Part shown: positions 7,071 through 16,300 of the stretch, one piece after another
Layout of the letters: each line of letters begins with the position of its first letter
How positions within the stretch are numbered: the first letter of the stretch is position 1
NCBI RefSeq assembly: GCF_000498535.1
Contig: NZ_AVGG01000001.1
Span: 310,001 to 374,000, forward strand
Length of the DNA: 64,000 nt
Direction of reading: 5' to 3'
Source of the DNA: Flavobacterium limnosediminis JC2902
GTDB taxonomy: Bacteria; Bacteroidota; Bacteroidia; Flavobacteriales; Flavobacteriaceae
The notes under the pieces: model-generated
What the model was told of the DNA's origin: nothing
Databases searched by the model: none
What the model saw: only the letters and a program-made list of their open reading frames with translations
Translations under genes and position numbers: made by a program

Positions 7071-8270
7071 TTGAATTTCCCGTTTTACATAGCGCGCCGG
7101 TACACAATCAGTTTCAGCAAGAGCACTGCCATCAATATCATTACCGGCATTGCCATGGTTGGGATTATCGTCAGTGCCATGGCGCTCTTTGTGGTGTTGT
7201 CGGTATTCAGCGGATTGCGGGAATTCAGCCTTTCGTTTGCTAATGATACCGATCCCGATTTAAAACTGTCCAACATCGTCGGCAAATCACTCGTAATTAC
7301 CCCGCAACAGGAAAACCAATTAAAGCAATCGAAAAACATTGCGCTTTACAGCAAAACCATTGAAGAACGCGTATTGTTTTCTTTCAACGGAAAACAGGAA
7401 GTGGCTTTTTTGAAAGGTGTTGACAGTGTTTTCAAGAAAACAACTCCGTTCGAAAAGAAAATTTATGCCGGGGAGTGGCTCAAACCCAATACCTCACAGG
7501 TGGTTATCGGTTACAGCATCGCCAATAAACTTTCCATGGGACTGTTTGATTTCAATAATGTTTTTGAAGTTTTTGTACCGAAACCGGGAAAAGGAACCAT
7601 TGAAAATCCGAATGAAGCCTTTAACGAATCTCCATTGACACCAATCGGTATTTATGCCATTAACGATGATCTGGACAGAAAATATGTTTTTGCCGATTTA
7701 GGTTTAGCACAGGAATTACTGCAGTACCAACCCAATCAGGTTACTTCGGTTGAACTGAAACTGAAACCTTCCGCTTCCGAAGAGGATGCCATTGCAGAAT
7801 TGCAGACTATTTTCAATAACAAAGTATCGGTAAAAACACGGGCGCAACTGAACGACAGCTTGTACAAAATGCTCAATACCGAAAACATTGCCGTGTACCT
7901 TATATTCACTTTAGTAATTATTGTCGCCTTATTCAACCTGGTCGGCGCTTTAATCATGATGATATTGGATAAAAAAGCCAACCTGAAAACCCTTTTCAAC
8001 CTTGGTGCCGAAATCGGACATCTCAGAAGCATTTTCTTATTACAGGGAAGCCTGCTGACGTGCATTGGCGGAATTATAGGATTAGCATTAGGCGTAGTAT
8101 TTGTCATACTGCAAAAAAAATTCGCCATGATTATGATTACCCCTTCCATGGCCTACCCTATTCAGTTTAGAGTCATCAACGTGATCATTGTCCTGGGAAC
8201 TATCGCCGTCCTGGGATTAACAGCATCCTGGATTGCCTCCAGCCGTGTAAGCAAAAACCTGCTTGAATAA
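7071..8270 (+). CDS. FtsX/LolE-like ABC transporter permease
   Basis: A 399-residue membrane protein of the lipoprotein-releasing (LolC/E) and MacB-like permease family. It has one N-terminal helix (about 22-47), a large periplasmic domain (about 50-260) and three C-terminal helices (about 272-300, 320-350, 365-385) forming the FtsX domain. Start is TTG, one base after the rbfA stop; the sequence NFPFYIARRY is the normal N-terminus for the family, so the TTG start is convincing. No ATPase partner is adjacent; a LolD-like protein encoded elsewhere is expected. Confidence 0.88.
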   Translation: MNFPFYIARRYTISFSKSTAINIITGIAMVGIIVSAMALFVVLSVFSGLREFSLSFANDTDPDLKLSNIVGKSLVITPQQENQLKQSKNIALYSKTIEERVLFSFNGKQEVAFLKGVDSVFKKTTPFEKKIYAGEWLKPNTSQVVIGYSIANKLSMGLFDFNNVFEVFVPKPGKGTIENPNEAFNESPLTPIGIYAINDDLDRKYVFADLGLAQELLQYQPNQVTSVELKLKPSASEEDAIAELQTIFNNKVSVKTRAQLNDSLYKMLNTENIAVYLIFTLVIIVALFNLVGALIMMILDKKANLKTLFNLGAEIGHLRSIFLLQGSLLTCIGGIIGLALGVVFVILQKKFAMIMITPSMAYPIQFRVINVIIVLGTIAVLGLTASWIASSRVSKNLLE

Positions 8271-8425
8271 CGCCGCTTTAAAATTAATTTCTATATTTGC
8301 TGCTCAATAACAGAACGCCCATGATTGTATTTGTCTAGTCCTTTTACTTTTCGATAGATAGTTAGGACATTTAACCTCTTCCGGATTTTTCAATTCGGCT
8401 TTATTCATTTTTATCCTAATTTATC
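8271..8425 (+). promoter_or_regulatory. Leader of the MATE exporter gene with a -7 box
   Basis: TATATTTG at 8292-8299 fits the Bacteroidetes -7 box, with TTG at 8263-8265 at a longer than usual spacing (26). The resulting leader would be about 120 bases. I recognise no known riboswitch in it. Confidence 0.4.
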
Positions 8426-9850
8426 ATGACAGACACATCAAGACATACTACCCTTTCACGAATTTATCAGACCCTGAAGAGCGCCATTAAAGGCGACGAC
8501 TCCTTCGATTACACAAAAGGAAGCATTAAAAAAGCCGTCATCCTCTTAGCTATTCCGATGGTTTTGGAAATGATGATGGAATCCGTTTTCGCTTTAGTCG
8601 ATTTATACTTCGTGGGGCATTTGGAACACAGCAGCTTTGCCATTCAAACAGTAGGTTTAACCGAATCGGTGATTACCATTATCTATTCATTGGCTATTGG
8701 AATCAGTATGGCGGCCACAGCGGTAGTGGCACGACGCATTGGCGAAAAAAATCCGGTAGCAGCCGCCAAAGCCGGAATGCAGGCGATTATTATTGCTTTT
8801 GTAATCAACTCAATAATTAGTGTATTCGGATTTATTTATGCCAAAGACATCCTGCTGATTATGGGCGCCTCACAGGAAGCTGCTGATTACGGTGTGAATT
8901 TTACCCAAATCATGATGGGCGGAAGTCTGTGCATTATGCTTTTATTCCTGATTAACGGAATTTTTCGCGGAGCCGGAAATGCAGCGATTGCAATGCGCAG
9001 TTTGTGGTTGGCCAACATCTGTAATATTATTTTATGTCCGATTTTAATTAACGGATTCGGACCGATTCCTGCTTTCGGATTGATTGGCGCCGCGATGGCA
9101 ACCACCACCGGAAGAAGCATTGGCGTACTGTACCAGTTATATCATTTATTTAACGGACGAGGAATTCTGAAAATCATCCCGTCCTATTTTATTCCCGATT
9201 TCGAGCAGATTAAAAACATAGCCAAAATTGCCGCTCCGGGTGTCTTGCAATTTGTAATCGCGTCGTGCAGCTGGATTTTCTTAGCGCAATTGGTTGCCAC
9301 AACCGGAGGAGATCACGGTTCGGCCGGCTATCAGACGGCATTGCGAATCATGATGTTTTTCATTCTTCCGGCCTGGGGACTGAGTAATGCCGCAGCGACT
9401 TTGGTCGGACAAAATTTGGGTGCCAAACAGATTGAACGCGCCGAAAAATCCGTATTTACCACCGCAAAATACAATACGGTTTTCATGGCTACTATTATGG
9501 TGATCACCCTACTGTTTGCACGGTATATCATTTCATTTTTCTCGAATGATGTGAATGTGCAGAACATTGCAGTGGAAGCCTTGCAGACCATGAGTCTGGG
9601 TTATGTTTTCTACGGAATTGGAATGGTGTTGATTAATACGTTTAACGGTGCCGGAGATACCTGGACACCTACATGGGTGAATTTTTTCGGATTCTGGCTG
9701 TTTCAGATTCCTTTGGCTTATGTTTTGGCAAAACAGTTTAAAATGGGTCCGACCGGAGTTTTTATGGCGGTACCGATTGCTGAAACCGCAATAACACTTG
9801 CGAGTATTGTGCTTTACAAAAAAGGGAAGTGGAAGAAAATACAGGTTTAA
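8426..9850 (+). CDS. MATE-family multidrug exporter
   Basis: A 474-residue inner-membrane protein with twelve hydrophobic segments in two related six-helix halves, the architecture of MATE (NorM/DinF-type) cation-coupled drug exporters. The N-terminal 40 residues are cytoplasmic and polar. Internal features include PMVLEMMMESVFALVD in helix 1 and the matching helix 7. Substrate cannot be read from the sequence. It is transcribed alone and ends with a strong palindromic terminator. Confidence 0.92.
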   Translation: MTDTSRHTTLSRIYQTLKSAIKGDDSFDYTKGSIKKAVILLAIPMVLEMMMESVFALVDLYFVGHLEHSSFAIQTVGLTESVITIIYSLAIGISMAATAVVARRIGEKNPVAAAKAGMQAIIIAFVINSIISVFGFIYAKDILLIMGASQEAADYGVNFTQIMMGGSLCIMLLFLINGIFRGAGNAAIAMRSLWLANICNIILCPILINGFGPIPAFGLIGAAMATTTGRSIGVLYQLYHLFNGRGILKIIPSYFIPDFEQIKNIAKIAAPGVLQFVIASCSWIFLAQLVATTGGDHGSAGYQTALRIMMFFILPAWGLSNAAATLVGQNLGAKQIERAEKSVFTTAKYNTVFMATIMVITLLFARYIISFFSNDVNVQNIAVEALQTMSLGYVFYGIGMVLINTFNGAGDTWTPTWVNFFGFWLFQIPLAYVLAKQFKMGPTGVFMAVPIAETAITLASIVLYKKGKWKKIQV

Positions 9851-9884
9851 AAAAAAGGCTCAACAATTGTTGAGCCTTTTTTTA
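9851..9884. terminator. Bidirectional terminator after the MATE gene
   Basis: Perfect palindrome AGGCTCAACAATTGTTGAGC plus CT (9856-9877), flanked by A and T runs; serves the MATE gene and the convergent small membrane-protein gene. Confidence 0.9.
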
Positions 9885-9897
9885 TTTTAAATCAATT

Positions 9898-10134
9898 TTA
9901 ATTCTTCTTTGCTATTACCAACAAATACATAATTATCAAAAACTGAAAACACACTATCCAACTCAATGAATAAACATGATTATAGGACAACTCAATTATT
10001 TCATTACCAATCCCTTCTACTGATTCAATTGTATATTTAATATCTAAAAGAAACCCTAAAAACATAAATACAAAAACAATGACAGATAAGATGGATGCGA
10101 CTAATAAAAAATACCAGGTTTTATTATTATTCAT
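9898..10134 (-). CDS. Small two-helix membrane protein, unknown function
   Basis: A 78-residue protein starting MNNNKTWYFLLVAS, with two hydrophobic helices (about 7-30 and 56-74) separated by an acidic loop (IESVEGIGNEIIELSYNH), ending in a basic tail AKKN. I do not recognise a family. It lies 14 bases after the dusB stop on the same strand and may be cotranscribed with it, and it has a shared terminator downstream. Coding is likely from its clean membrane-protein pattern and position, but no homology is claimed. Confidence 0.6.
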   Translation of the reverse strand: MNNNKTWYFLLVASILSVIVFVFMFLGFLLDIKYTIESVEGIGNEIIELSYNHVYSLSWIVCFQFLIIMYLLVIAKKN

Positions 10135-10148
10135 TTAGTGTTTACTGA

Positions 10149-11150
10149 TTAAACCATCTGATAATCCGAATAAGCATCGCGGATTTCATCAAAAATTTTC
10201 ATTAATTCTTCTGGGCTGTCGTTAGTGACTAACTTTTGTCGGTGTTCCTTAAAACTGTGGATCCCTTTAAAATAGTTGGTGTAATGACGACGCATTTCCA
10301 CTATACCCACGCGTTCTCCTTTCCATTCCATTGACCAGGTCAGGTGATTTTGTGCGGCTTGGATACGAGCTTCCATATCGGGTGGCGGTAACAATTCGCC
10401 GGTTTTGAAATAATGCTTGATTTCGTCGAAAATCCATGGATAACCTATGGCCGCGCGACCAATCATCATGCCGTCCAGACCGAATTTATTTTTATATTCC
10501 AATGCCTTTTGAGGCGAATCGATGTCACCGTTTCCGAAAATCGGCATGGTGATTCTTGGATTGTTTTTCACCCGCTCGATGTGGGTCCAATCGGAATGCC
10601 CTTTATACATTTGGGCACGCGTTCTTGCATGAACCGTCAGCGCCTGCACGCCTATATCCTGCAAACGTTCGGCCACCTCATCAATATTGATGGAACTTTC
10701 GTCCCAACCCAAACGGGTTTTTACTGTTACCGGAAGGTTTGTTCCTTTGATTACCGCTTTGGTTAGGCGTACCATCAAGTCTACATCTTTCAACACACCG
10801 GCACCGGCACCTTTGCACACAACTTTTTTTACAGGGCATCCAAAATTAATATCCACCAAATCAGGCTGAACGGTGTCTACAATTTTCGCAGACATTTCCA
10901 TCGCTTCCTCATCGCCACCAAAAATCTGGATGCCGACAGGACGTTCGTAATCGAAAATATCCAGCTTCATTCGGCTTTTCATGGCATCACGGATCAGTCC
11001 TTCACTGGAAATAAATTCCGAGTACATCAAATCGGCGCCGTGCTGCTTGCACAAACGACGAAACGGCGGATCACTCACGTCTTCCATAGGCGCGAGTAAC
11101 AAAGGGAAATCGGGTAATTCTATGTTGCCAATCTTAACCATCTTCTTCAT
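10149..11150 (-). CDS. dusB: tRNA-dihydrouridine synthase
   Basis: FMN-dependent reduction of uridine in tRNA D loops. The 333-residue TIM-barrel protein has LLAPMEDVSDPPFRRL at the N-terminus, the catalytic Cys in NFGCPVKKVVCKGAG, TVKTRLGWD, VHARTRAQMYKG and GNGDIDSPQKA. Length is normal for DusB. The -7 box lies 7 bases before the ATG, so the leader is extremely short. Confidence 0.95.
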   Translation of the reverse strand: MKKMVKIGNIELPDFPLLLAPMEDVSDPPFRRLCKQHGADLMYSEFISSEGLIRDAMKSRMKLDIFDYERPVGIQIFGGDEEAMEMSAKIVDTVQPDLVDINFGCPVKKVVCKGAGAGVLKDVDLMVRLTKAVIKGTNLPVTVKTRLGWDESSINIDEVAERLQDIGVQALTVHARTRAQMYKGHSDWTHIERVKNNPRITMPIFGNGDIDSPQKALEYKNKFGLDGMMIGRAAIGYPWIFDEIKHYFKTGELLPPPDMEARIQAAQNHLTWSMEWKGERVGIVEMRRHYTNYFKGIHSFKEHRQKLVTNDSPEELMKIFDEIRDAYSDYQMV

Positions 11151-11157
11151 TTTGGCG

Positions 11158-11165
11158 CAAAATTA
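11158..11165 (-). promoter_or_regulatory. -7 box of dusB
   Basis: TAATTTTG on the minus strand with 7 bases between the box and the start codon; no clear TTG upstream. Predicts a nearly leaderless mRNA. Confidence 0.5.
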
Positions 11166-11239
11166 CGAATTTTTATGAGTTTTAATTAAGGTTTAACGTT
11201 TCCGGTGATTAATCTGCATTCTGCAATCAAAACTTTAAC

Positions 11240-11247
11240 TATATTTG
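11240..11247 (+). promoter_or_regulatory. -7 box upstream of lepA
   Basis: TATATTTG fits TAnnTTTG. A start about 5 bases after it would give a leader of about 140 bases containing the hairpin element at 11274-11371. No TTG is seen at the usual distance. Confidence 0.45.
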
Positions 11248-11273
11248 CCGATTAATTCACTACCTTTATAAGT

Positions 11274-11371
11274 GGTGCTTGCGTTAGGGATTGCAGTGGA
11301 AATCCTTTTATTTTTTTCTTTAAAAAATAAAAGATTGGAACGGAAAGCCCGACCCTTGTGGGAACGCCCAA
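11274..11371 (+). repeat. Flavobacterial-type hairpin element, copy 2, in the lepA leader
   Basis: Contains GGGATTGCAGTGGAAATCC, then a perfect 12-bp stem CTTTTATTTTTT (11305-11316) / AAAAAATAAAAG (11322-11333), then GATTGGAACGGAAAGCCCGA. The two flanks are themselves similar (GATTGcAgtGGAAA and GATTGgAacGGAAA). It resembles copy 1 at 6519-6600. It lies between the candidate lepA promoter and the lepA start. Confidence 0.6.
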
Positions 11372-11393
11372 AAAATTTTGACAAAGAACGAAG

Positions 11394-13190
11394 ATGAAGC
11401 ATATTAGAAATTTCTGCATTATTGCACACATTGACCACGGAAAAAGTACGCTGGCCGACCGTTTGCTTGGCGCCACACAAACCGTTACGGCGCGTGAGGA
11501 AAAAGCACAATTGTTGGACAACATGGACTTGGAGCGTGAACGTGGGATTACGATTAAGAGTCACGCCATCCAGATGGAATACACCTATAAGGGCGAACAA
11601 TATATTCTGAATTTGATTGACACACCCGGACACGTGGATTTCTCGTATGAGGTTTCCCGTTCGATTGCCGCTTGCGAAGGCGCGCTTTTGATTGTGGACG
11701 CGGCACAGAGTATTCAGGCACAAACGATTTCGAATTTATACCTGGCTTTGGAAAATGACCTGGAAATTATTCCGGTATTGAATAAAGTGGACTTACCGAG
11801 TGCGAATCCGGAGGAAGTGAGCGACGATATTATTGACTTGTTAGGTTGTAAATTAGAGGATATTATTCACGCTTCGGGGAAAACCGGTTATGGTGTGGAG
11901 AATATTTTAGCGGCGATTATCGAACGTATTCCGGCTCCGAAAGGCGACCCGAACGAACCGTTACAGGCGTTGATTTTTGACTCGGTGTACAATCCGTTCC
12001 GAGGAATTGAAGTTATTTTCCGAGTGAAAAACGGGGAAATCCGTAAAGGTCAGAAGATTAAATTCATGGCAACGGGTAACGAATATTTTGCAGACGAAAT
12101 CGGTACGCTGAAACTGAATCAGGTTCCGAAAAACGTGATTTCTGCAGGAGATGTGGGATACTTAATTTCCGGAATTAAAGAAGCGAAAGAAGTAAAAGTG
12201 GGTGATACGTTAACCGACGCTAAAACCCCTACTACCAATATGATTACCGGTTTCGAAGATGTGAAACCGATGGTATTCGCCGGAATTTATCCGGTAGACA
12301 CCGAAGATTATGAAGACTTGCGTGCGTCGATGGAAAAACTGCAACTGAATGACGCTTCGTTGGTATTTACCGCGGAGAGTTCGGCAGCGTTAGGCTTTGG
12401 TTTCCGATGCGGATTCTTAGGGATGCTACACATGGAAATTATCCAGGAGCGTTTGGAGCGTGAATTCGACATGACGGTAATCACCACGGTTCCCAACGTA
12501 TCGTATTTGGCGTATACCAAAAAAGATCCGGAAACGGCGCTTGTGGTTAACAACCCGTCCGACTTACCGGAACCTTCCAAATTAGACCGTGTTGAAGAGC
12601 CTTATATCAAAGCTACGATTATCACCAAAGCGGATTTCGTGGGGAACGTAATGAGTTTGTGTATTGAAAAGCGCGGACTGATTACCAACCAAACCTATCT
12701 GACTACGGAACGTGTGGAATTGAATTTCGACATGCCGTTGGCGGAAATCGTATTCGACTTCTACGACCGATTGAAAACGGTTTCCAAAGGGTATGCTTCG
12801 TTTGACTATACACCTATTGGTATGCGTACTTCGAAATTGGTGAAACTGGATGTGTTATTGAACGCACAGTCGGTGGATGCGCTTTCGGCGTTGATTCACG
12901 AGGACAATGCATACAACATCGGTAAAAAAATGTGTGAGAAATTGCGCGAACTGATTCCGAGACAACAGTTTGACATTCCGATTCAGGCAGCGATTGGTGC
13001 TAAAATCATCGCTCGTGAAACTATCAAGGCATTGCGTAAAGACGTTACCGCTAAATGTTACGGAGGGGATATTTCCCGTAAACGTAAATTATTGGAAAAA
13101 CAGAAAAAAGGTAAAAAACGTATGCGTCAGGTAGGGAATGTAGAGATTCCGCAAGAGGCATTTATGGCGGTTCTTAAATTGAATGATTAA
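11394..13190 (+). CDS. lepA: Elongation factor 4
   Basis: Ribosome-associated GTPase that acts on stalled or misplaced elongation complexes. The 598-residue protein shows the G1 loop AHIDHGKST (residues 11-19), the G3 motif DTPGH, the G4 motif NKVD, and the LepA-specific C-terminus with [20 protein letters not shown]. Length is normal. It is transcribed alone with a long leader holding a hairpin element and ends in a terminator. Confidence 0.97.
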   Translation: MKHIRNFCIIAHIDHGKSTLADRLLGATQTVTAREEKAQLLDNMDLERERGITIKSHAIQMEYTYKGEQYILNLIDTPGHVDFSYEVSRSIAACEGALLIVDAAQSIQAQTISNLYLALENDLEIIPVLNKVDLPSANPEEVSDDIIDLLGCKLEDIIHASGKTGYGVENILAAIIERIPAPKGDPNEPLQALIFDSVYNPFRGIEVIFRVKNGEIRKGQKIKFMATGNEYFADEIGTLKLNQVPKNVISAGDVGYLISGIKEAKEVKVGDTLTDAKTPTTNMITGFEDVKPMVFAGIYPVDTEDYEDLRASMEKLQLNDASLVFTAESSAALGFGFRCGFLGMLHMEIIQERLEREFDMTVITTVPNVSYLAYTKKDPETALVVNNPSDLPEPSKLDRVEEPYIKATIITKADFVGNVMSLCIEKRGLITNQTYLTTERVELNFDMPLAEIVFDFYDRLKTVSKGYASFDYTPIGMRTSKLVKLDVLLNAQSVDALSALIHEDNAYNIGKKMCEKLRELIPRQQFDIPIQAAIGAKIIARETIKALRKDVTAKCYGGDISRKRKLLEKQKKGKKRMRQVGNVEIPQEAFMAVLKLND

Positions 13191-13214
13191 GAAGTTTAAA
13201 AATAGAATAACTGA

Positions 13215-13246
13215 AAAACCCGATGATAAAAGTTGTCGGGTTTTTT
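13215..13246 (+). terminator. lepA terminator
   Basis: Stem AAAACCCGA / TCGGGTTTT followed by T6. Confidence 0.85.
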
Positions 13247-13362
13247 GTTTTTATTCCGATTTACTATTACCTTGTCTGCGGTACGATATGTACACCGGTT
13301 AACCGTACACATCTCGAAAATATTTGTAATTTTAATACCCCCAAATACCCTAAATTGTATAG

Positions 13363-16300
13363 ATGAAAAAATTCCTATCAATAGCATTTATTTTGCTTTG
13401 CGCCAGTTCTTATTCGCAAACGATAACAGTTGACGACACCTCAAATACCCCTACAGATTTAGTTAATTTATTACTGGGAAATTCGTGCGTTACCGTTTCG
13501 AATATCTCGTCTTCATCGGCGCAATCTGTTGCCTATTTTAATCAGAACGGCTCGTCTTTTCCAATCAGCGAAGGGATAATTATCCGAAACGGGATTGCTA
13601 CGAACACTCAGGGATCATACACCGGATTAAACATGAGTACCAATGCCGTCGGTGGAGGAAACGATGCTTTTCTGCAAAATCTGAGTAATGTCAGTAGTGG
13701 TCAAAATACCGCGCTGGTAGATTTGGCCTTTTTACAGTTTGATTTTGTTCCCGTATCCAGTTCGTTCAGTTTCAATTTTCTTTTTGCTTCTAACGAATAC
13801 GGTCAGTTTCAATGCCTTTCCAATGATATTTTCGCTTTTGAATTAACCGACCTCACCACAAACATCACCACCAATCTGGCGGTAGTTCCGGGGACTTCCA
13901 ATCCGGTAACGGTGAAAAACATCAAAAACTCCTTATACAACAATACCTGCAGCTCCACCAACCCGAATCTTTTCGGGGTATATAATGTGAATAATCCCGC
14001 TGCATCCACACTGAATATGAGAGGTCATACCGTGGCTCTGAATGCTGCTTCTGCCGTTCTACCCAACAATCCGTACCGTTTAAAACTTATCATTGGTGAT
14101 TATGGTGATTATGAGTATGATTCGGCTGTATTTATCGCTGCCGGAAGTTTCGAAAACACGTTCGACTTGGGCGCTGACCGTTCCATCTGCACCGGAGATT
14201 CTTACGTCGTGGACACCAATTTGGACAACTCTTATACTTATGTATGGCTTTTAAACGGATCTCCAATCGCTGGGGAAACGAATCCTGCATACACGGTTAC
14301 GCAACCCGGCACTTATACCGTTGAAATCCGAAAAGGATCTTGTTTTTTAACAGACACAATTATTTTCAATCCGTTATCTGTTACCGCTCCGGTAAATCTT
14401 CAAACCTGTGATACGGGAAGCGCTACCTATACTTTTGATTTAACCACCAATAGTGAATCGCAATTGGGGATTGACACGAACATCTATGATGTTTTCTATT
14501 ATGAATCTTTAGCGGATATTGCCTCGAATTCCCCTATCCCGAATGGAAATTTAGCTTCGTACAACAGCATTGGAGGACAAACCATCTACATTAAAGTTTT
14601 CAACACGGTTAGTGGTAACTTCTGTGATGCGGTATATCCTTTCAATCTGATTGTAACCAATCCGGTAGTTGCCGGTACCGGTATTAATATCAGCATCTGT
14701 GACAGCACAACAGGACAAAATTACAATCTACCAAACATTAATCCGGAAGTGCTTGACGGCTTGCCTTTTCCCGACTACACCATAACCTATTATAACTCAC
14801 AAGCCGATGCGCAACAGGGAATAAACAGTATCGGAACTTCCATCAATATTCCGGCAGGCACAACATCCGTAACGGTTTGGGCGCTATTGCAGGACAACTC
14901 GAATTTGAATTGTTTTGATGTAACCAGCGCCGTTATTACTATCAATCTGCTTCCTGTTGTTGATACCATTACACCCAATCCGATAGAATGCAGCAGTTAC
15001 ACATTACCTGTACTCACAAACGGAACGTATTATGAAGGCCCTAACGCAACAGGGAATCAGATGAATGCCGGAGATATCATAGACGAATCTGGAACCTACT
15101 ACATTTTTGTCGGACCGGACGCCAATGGATGTACCAATGAAAGCACTTTCAATCTTCATTTGGTGGATGAATACGAACCTATTTTAGACAACTGCGGAAG
15201 TTTTACAGTTCCGGTACCCGCTTATAATATCGGAGCATTTTACACGGCTCCCGGAGGGCCTACAGGCACGGGAACACTTATACCGGCAGGCACTGTTTAT
15301 TCAAATACAACCCAGGCCACGATAACTCAGAATATTTATTATCATGCCGAAGTTAACAACCTCCCTTGTGTGGACCGTTTGTTTACGATAAACATCCACC
15401 CGTTGCCACTTCTGGATGACCCTGCCGATGTGACAACCTGCAACTCATACACACTCCCGGCTATTACTAATGGCTCTTATTACACCTTGTCTGGAGGACC
15501 TTCTACTTTAGGACAAATCACCCTTAATCCAGGGGATGCGATAACCAGTTCGCAAACCGTATACGTGTACAATCAGCTGGCCCATACCGATACAAATAGT
15601 AACATCGGTTATTGCTCGCTGGAAAACCAGTTTGTCGTAAACATTGTTGACTCATCACTTTTTGTACCCGTTTCCATCTGCGGTAGCTATACGCTGCCCC
15701 CGATACCATTTGGAAATTATTATACCGCCCCGATGGGAGGAGGTTCCATCGTGAACCCGAATATTCCGATAACCACTTCACAAGTTGTATATTACTATGC
15801 CAATACAACGACACTGCCAAATTGTACAAACAATTTAAATTACAACATTACCATCCATCCGCTGCCTCTTGTAGACACAGTTGCCAGCGGAACACATTGT
15901 GGTGAATTTATTTTTCCGAACCTGACAAACGGTTCTTACTACACATTACCAGGAGGACCTACAACACCGGGACAAATACCCCTTTCGGCAGGTGCTATTA
16001 TAGATTTATCAGGAGTGAATTTAAGTCCGGGAACCTATTACATCTACAACGGACCCGATGGGAATCGCTGTGCGAATGAATCCAGTTTTACAATCAACCT
16101 AAATCCATACCCGGTAACCGATGATCCGATAAATACGATTCAGTGTTCGCCGTATTCCATTCCAACCCCTGTCAACGGAGCCGTGTATACTGCCCCGGGC
16201 GGACCGAATGGAACCGGAACCCTTGTAAACCCATCGGATGTATTCAGTACGGACAACACTTTTTACATGTATAACGTGGATTCCGCTACCGGCTGCGTGT

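Noticed and set aside
8300..8425. Known riboswitch in the MATE leader
   Set aside because: I could not match it to guanidine, fluoride or other exporter-linked riboswitch cores by eye.
11235..11723. 162-codon open frame antisense to lepA
   Set aside because: Mostly antisense to the conserved lepA N-terminus, with no recognisable domain; it runs through the hairpin element.
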